This document shows, piece by piece, positions 60,134-64,000 of a stretch of DNA of 64,000 bases. Every line of letters starts with the position of its first letter. The stretch's first letter is position 1. The translations under genes and the position numbers were made by a program. The stretch lies in contig PAQY01000013.1 in NCBI GenBank assembly GCA_002709955.1, positions 248,001 to 312,000 on the forward strand, in the 5' to 3' direction. Below the pieces are notes generated by a model. It had not been told where the DNA came from. It made no database searches and saw only the letters and a program-made list of their open reading frames with translations. Origin of the DNA: Rhodospirillaceae bacterium (GTDB lineage: Bacteria; Pseudomonadota; Alphaproteobacteria; UBA8366; Aestuariispiraceae).

Positions 60134-60616
60134 TTACAGGGCTTTCAAGATCGCCTCTGCGGAGGAAACTTCGAAAGCGCCAGGGGCTTCAACGGCCAGA
60201 TGGGTGACGGTGCCATCGTCAACGACCATCGCAAATCGCTGACCACGCACGCCCAGACCAGCCGCGATCAGGTCCAATTCCAGACCCAGGGCTTTGGTGA
60301 AGGCGGCGGAGCCGTCGGCCAGCATATCAACCTTATCACCGGCACCCTGGTCCTTGCCCCAGGCACCCATGACAAACGCGTCATTGACCGCAAGGCAGGC
60401 AATCTTATCGACGCCCTTTGCCTTCAACGCATCGGCGTTTTGGACGAATCCGGGTACATGCTTGGCAGAGCAAGTCGGGGTGAACGCGCCAGGAACCGAA
60501 AACAGGACGACCTTGCTACCTGCGAAATATTTTGCCGTATCAACATCTTCAGGGCCGTTTGTGCCCATCTTTTTCAATGCGATGGCAGGAACTTTTTCGC
60601 CTTCTTGAATGCTCAT
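60134..60616 (-). CDS. Peroxiredoxin, Prx5 type
   Basis: 160 residues. Peroxidatic Cys49 in P-G-A-F-T-P-T-C-S, plus the Arg in V-R-G-Q-R. Reduces H2O2 and alkyl hydroperoxides with glutathione or a thioredoxin-like donor. The DsbD-like gene upstream could provide reducing equivalents to the envelope but not to this cytosolic enzyme. Confidence 0.94.
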   Translation of the reverse strand: MSIQEGEKVPAIALKKMGTNGPEDVDTAKYFAGSKVVLFSVPGAFTPTCSAKHVPGFVQNADALKAKGVDKIACLAVNDAFVMGAWGKDQGAGDKVDMLADGSAAFTKALGLELDLIAAGLGVRGQRFAMVVDDGTVTHLAVEAPGAFEVSSAEAILKAL

Positions 60617-60724
60617 TGGTTTGCTTCCCTTTGATCTGGTTTCGGGTCACGCCGGATATGTGACCCTTGTTAATCTTATCTGGACATAGGCGATTTTCAG
60701 GACTTGTCCAGAGGGTCCTGTTTC

Positions 60725-62917
60725 TTAATCCGAGGTCGCGATGCGCGCCTGAGGATCTGCCTGCACGGCGGCTGATTTAACCGCACCCGCTGACAGCAAT
60801 TCCGGCAACGCTATGCCTTGTGGGGCGGCAGGTCCATAGACAATGTTAAATGGAATACCATAGCGTCCGTGTTGGGACAGGAAGTCCGCTATGACTGGGT
60901 CTGGTTGGGTCCAGTCAGCCTTCATCGCAACAACGTCTGGGCCCGATAACCAATCGGCGATGGCGCCAACCTCAAGCACCGTCTTCTTGTTCCATTGGCA
61001 GGTGACGCACCAATCCGCCGTGACATCGACAAAGACGGTCTTGCCCCCTGCGACCAGAGTGGAAATGGCAGCAGGATCGAAGCGCTGCCACTGAATGCCA
61101 GCGGCATCTGCCCTGTTCTGATCATCCGACATCGGGATGTGCGGGGTCATAGTCAGGGGGGCCAGCACGGCGGCCAGGGCCAGGACGGCGGAAATGGGCC
61201 AGGCCGCCCGCCCCAGCCTGGAACCCGTGAGTTTCCGGGTCGCCAGGACCAGCGCGGCCAACAGGGCCAATGCACCGATCGACAGGGCGTTTTCAGCACC
61301 AATCGTCGCGCCCAACACGGTCAGCAACCAGACCGCCGTGCCTGCCAGGGCCAGGGCCAGGACCCCTTTCAGCACCAGCATCCATCGGCCGGGGCGCGGC
61401 AGGAACCGAACAATACCGGGGACCATGGCGACCATCAGATAGGGCAGTGCCAAACCCAATCCCAGCGCCAAGAAAACAGCCAGAATTTCCAACGGGCCCG
61501 CTCCTAAGGCAAAGCCTACCGCCGTCCCCAGAAAGGGCGCGCTGCACGGCGTTGCCAACAGGGTTGCAAAAGCCCCGGTCAGAAAATCGTGAAACAGGCT
61601 ATCGCGTCCGGCCCCCATTGCCGCCGCCCGATCTCCCAGCCGCCCCGGTAGGCGGAATTCGAACAGGCCCAATAGGTTGCAGGCAAATAACGTGACCAGT
61701 GCGACCATCAGGGCCAGGAAGACCGGCTGTTGGAACTGAATGCCCCATCCTACGCTCAGGCCAGCCTGTTTGACGGCAATGGCAGCCCCCGCCAGGATCA
61801 GGAAGGAAACGATAATCCCGGCGGAAGATGCCAGGAACCCGGCGCGAATGGACGCGGCAGACTTGCCGGATTTCGCCATAACCGACATCAGCTTTAGGGA
61901 CAGGACTGGCAGCACACAGGGCATCAGGTTCAAAATCAGCCCGCCCAAAAGGGCAATTCCCAGAATGGTCCAAAGCGGTGTCTGGTCGGTGGGGCCTGCC
62001 ATGGCCCCCTTCAGGGGCAGGGCACCCTGAACGGGCGTGATGCGGGATTCCAGCGCGCGCGGACCATCCACAACGGTCACCGTGACACCTTCTTCTTGCA
62101 GGGAGGCCAGTGTCATCCGGGTCGGCGCGGTGACACGCAGCACTGCCGACATTTTATCCTCAGACAGGGAAACCTTTGGTGCGTCAAAATAGGCACCGCC
62201 CGGTCCTTCAATAAAGGCGTCGGGCTGGGTAAAGGGGATACCTTGTGCGGTCACAGTAATGCCGACCTCGATCTGATCCTGGGGGCGGTTTTGCAGGTTG
62301 GCATGTGTGATCGTCATTCCAGCCAGGGCGGTATCCGTGGCAGGCACCGTGGCGCGATACTGGTCGATCAGATGAGCTCCCGACGCCAGATCCGGCGTGC
62401 CGGATGGAAGGTCCAGGCTGACGCTGGCATGGCCGGGGATACAGATTTCCTCACAGACCAGGAAATCAATCTCTCCATTCAACTGGATTGGCGCGCCGGG
62501 ATGGATGGGGGTCACTGTCAGCGGAAAGACGACTGCATCTTCGTATCCCAATGTCCCGATATCAAAGATTTCAAACCGTTTGGGGACGGGCCATTGCATG
62601 CTGACAGCATCCACATTGTCGGATCCTGTCCAATCCGCAACGGGGGGCAGTCCGGCATCGCCAGGGCTGCGCCAATAGATTTTCCAACCCGGCTGCATGC
62701 GAAATTGCAGACCCAGGCGCAGGGTTTCATCCTGACCAACCGCTGTTGTTGCCGATATCAGACGCGCCGCAGCATGGTCGATCCCGTCCCAGGCGCTTTC
62801 CCCAGGGTTTTGTTGGGCATGACTGGACCCGGCAGTGCCCATGATCAGAAGAATCGCGGCAATACCGGCATAGAATACCTTAAGAAACCTGACCTGGATC
62901 GCATGTGAAAGCGGCAT
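60725..62917 (-). CDS. Thiol:disulfide interchange protein DsbD/ScsB type
   Basis: 730 residues. Signal peptide, then an N-terminal periplasmic immunoglobulin-like domain with redox pair C-x3-C (V-C-E-E-I-C), a DsbD transmembrane core of about eight helices with M-P-C-V-L-P-V-L and T-P-C-S-A-P-F-L, and a C-terminal thioredoxin domain with C637-x2-C640 in D-W-C-V-T-C. It passes electrons from cytosolic thioredoxin to periplasmic partners. The large N-domain fits the ScsB subgroup. Upstream of the peroxiredoxin gene, same direction. Confidence 0.93.
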   Translation of the reverse strand: MPLSHAIQVRFLKVFYAGIAAILLIMGTAGSSHAQQNPGESAWDGIDHAAARLISATTAVGQDETLRLGLQFRMQPGWKIYWRSPGDAGLPPVADWTGSDNVDAVSMQWPVPKRFEIFDIGTLGYEDAVVFPLTVTPIHPGAPIQLNGEIDFLVCEEICIPGHASVSLDLPSGTPDLASGAHLIDQYRATVPATDTALAGMTITHANLQNRPQDQIEVGITVTAQGIPFTQPDAFIEGPGGAYFDAPKVSLSEDKMSAVLRVTAPTRMTLASLQEEGVTVTVVDGPRALESRITPVQGALPLKGAMAGPTDQTPLWTILGIALLGGLILNLMPCVLPVLSLKLMSVMAKSGKSAASIRAGFLASSAGIIVSFLILAGAAIAVKQAGLSVGWGIQFQQPVFLALMVALVTLFACNLLGLFEFRLPGRLGDRAAAMGAGRDSLFHDFLTGAFATLLATPCSAPFLGTAVGFALGAGPLEILAVFLALGLGLALPYLMVAMVPGIVRFLPRPGRWMLVLKGVLALALAGTAVWLLTVLGATIGAENALSIGALALLAALVLATRKLTGSRLGRAAWPISAVLALAAVLAPLTMTPHIPMSDDQNRADAAGIQWQRFDPAAISTLVAGGKTVFVDVTADWCVTCQWNKKTVLEVGAIADWLSGPDVVAMKADWTQPDPVIADFLSQHGRYGIPFNIVYGPAAPQGIALPELLSAGAVKSAAVQADPQARIATSD

Positions 62918-63082
62918 AAAAATCCAACGTTATCTGCTGTGCCTTTGAGTACAGCACCCTATATAGGCCAGATGGCGGTCGCTAAAAACTCACAACTGCG
63001 TGCGGCCCTTCGTCGCTTGATAAATGTGATATGTGTCGATGGCGCTGGAACTGACCCCTAATTTCTTGATAGACTGGGTCCA

Positions 63083-63697
63083 ATGTCAACGCCAACTCAA
63101 ACCAATGATACGGGGCCGATGCCAGAAAAAACCCATAATCATTCTGGATACTTAACCGGACAATTCCTGGTGGCGATGCCCAGCATGAATGATCCGCGCT
63201 TTCAACGGACGGTGATTTTCCTGTGTGTGCATAATGCAGAAGGGGCGATGGGCCTGGTGGTCAACCGGCATGTGGACTCGCTGACCTTCGATGAATTGCT
63301 GGAACAGTTGGATATCAGCCGCGCGGGTATTGGGGATCCGATCAGCGTGCATTTTGGGGGGCCGGTCGAATCAGGACGCGGATTTGTGCTGCATTCCACG
63401 GACTATATGCGTGAAGGCACTGTTGTTATGGATAACGGCATCGGATTGACGGCAACGGTTGATATCCTGCGCGATATTGCGGAAGGGGCGGGACCCCAGG
63501 ACAGCTTGTTGGCGTTGGGATATGCCGGTTGGGGCCCAGGACAATTGGATGCTGAAATTCAGGAAAATGCCTGGCTGACCGTTCCGGGCGATGCCAGCCT
63601 GCTGTTTGATTCCTCACTAGAGGAGAAATGGGACCGGGCGGTCGCGTTGTTGGGATTTGACCCCAATCTGTTGTCGTCGGACAGTGGTCGCGCCTGA
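63083..63697 (+). CDS. YqgE/AlgH family protein
   Basis: 204 residues. Typical N-terminus L-T-G-Q-F-L-V-A-M-P-S-M-N-D-P-R-F-Q-R-T-V-I-F-L-C-V-H, then G-A-M-G-L-V-V-N-R and G-G-P-V-E-S-G-R-G-F-V-L-H. Family function is not clear. In alphaproteobacteria it is often found beside msrP. Confidence 0.94.
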   Translation: MSTPTQTNDTGPMPEKTHNHSGYLTGQFLVAMPSMNDPRFQRTVIFLCVHNAEGAMGLVVNRHVDSLTFDELLEQLDISRAGIGDPISVHFGGPVESGRGFVLHSTDYMREGTVVMDNGIGLTATVDILRDIAEGAGPQDSLLALGYAGWGPGQLDAEIQENAWLTVPGDASLLFDSSLEEKWDRAVALLGFDPNLLSSDSGRA

Positions 63698-63813
63698 ACA
63701 TACTTTCTCACGTCCGCGTTACCTGCAATTGACGCGGGCGGTATTTCGCTCAAATTAAGCTCTAGGCGCTGGATTTTCGGCGTGGTCACAGTTTTTGAGG
63801 GAGCGCGATTTCA

Positions 63814-64000
63814 ATGCTAATCAAGATTAAACGGGGTTGGGAACTGCCTGAATCCGCCGCTATCAGCGAGAGCGACTATCACAACCGTCGCCAATTGTTG
63901 AAGGGCCTGGCCAGCGGTGCCTTTCTGGCCGGGACCGCTTTGGCAACCGGCATTGGCGGCAGCCGCCGCGCCTTTGCTGATACCGACCCGTCCGCTGGAT
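63814..64000 (+). CDS. msrP: Methionine sulfoxide reductase catalytic subunit MsrP, N-terminus only
   Basis: Partial, 62 codons to the window end. M-L-I-K-I-K-R-G-W-E-L-P-E at the N-terminus and a Tat signal N-R-R-Q-L-L-K-G-L are characteristic of the molybdopterin enzyme MsrP (YedY), exported folded and reducing oxidised methionine in periplasmic proteins. The membrane partner msrQ would lie beyond the edge. Confidence 0.92.
   Translation, partial: MLIKIKRGWELPESAAISESDYHNRRQLLKGLASGAFLAGTALATGIGGSRRAFADTDPSAG

Overview
The window is one stretch of chromosome from an alphaproteobacterium, most likely Rhodospirillales-like. The evidence is the gene content: DUF1491 and DUF2849 proteins, the cysG/DUF2849/cysI/DUF934 sulfite-assimilation block, a DUF6494/DUF6352/lipoate-ligase-like block, AlgH/YqgE beside MsrP, and dispersed palindromes of the kind common in this class. 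No tRNA, rRNA, CRISPR array, transposase or integrase was seen. Most of the DNA is moderately GC-rich with dense, often overlapping genes. AT-rich patches at about 0.6-2.4 kb, 16.5-16.8 kb and 44.15-44.7 kb mark accessory DNA.

Layout. 0-5.3 kb: the end of a DedA/YqaA-like membrane protein gene, then a five-gene leftward operon of unknown function (coiled-coil membrane protein, secreted VWA-like protein, nucleoside deoxyribosyltransferase/TIR-like protein, two further membrane-linked proteins). 5.6-7.5 kb: malate dehydrogenase and the YgfZ folate-binding protein. 7.7-13.9 kb: a surface polysaccharide block (GT9, GT2, O-antigen ligase/polymerase-like, GT4, asparagine synthase) running into dihydroorotase, with a class IV aminotransferase opposite. 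15.8-21.3 kb: an S24/XRE-like regulator and a podovirus-type head module (portal, Bbp19-like protein, scaffold-like protein and a duplicated tail-end paralogue) with no terminase, major capsid or tail genes. 21.3-24.7 kb: palindromic repeats, a second asparagine synthase and a methyltransferase. 24.7-27 kb: a lipoprotein and a Cys-rich secreted protein behind a sharp palindrome.

27-33.5 kb: DUF1491, a CoA-transferase, malonyl-CoA decarboxylase, a WYL regulator, a NIF3/YqfO-like protein, a GNAT acetyltransferase and a PEP-mutase/isocitrate-lyase family enzyme. 33.5-37 kb: sulfite reduction to sulfide with siroheme synthesis (cysG-like, DUF2849, cysI, DUF934; no cysH). 37.2-41.6 kb: an ornithine-cyclodeaminase/threonine-dehydratase pair (EutC/EutB or BhcD/BhcB type), an amidase and a prephenate dehydrogenase. 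41.8-45.3 kb: methylmalonyl-CoA mutase, then an accessory pocket with a candidate small RNA, a PBECR-like nuclease gene and a ParD/RelE-type toxin-antitoxin pair, all within tandemly repeated DNA. 45.3-50.5 kb: K+/H+ antiporter and the DUF6494/DUF6352/ligase-like/HTH-PBP block. 50.5-53.8 kb: acyl-CoA dehydrogenase and an FAD-linked 2-hydroxyacid dehydrogenase. 54-59.7 kb: a LacI-controlled ABC importer operon ending in a GpdQ/CpdA-type phosphodiesterase. 59.8-64 kb: a small Cys-rich protein, peroxiredoxin, a DsbD/ScsB reductase, AlgH and the start of msrP.

The leads most likely to be new are the five-gene 0.6-5.3 kb operon, the small-RNA/nuclease/toxin-antitoxin pocket at 44-45.3 kb, and the stripped-down phage head module.
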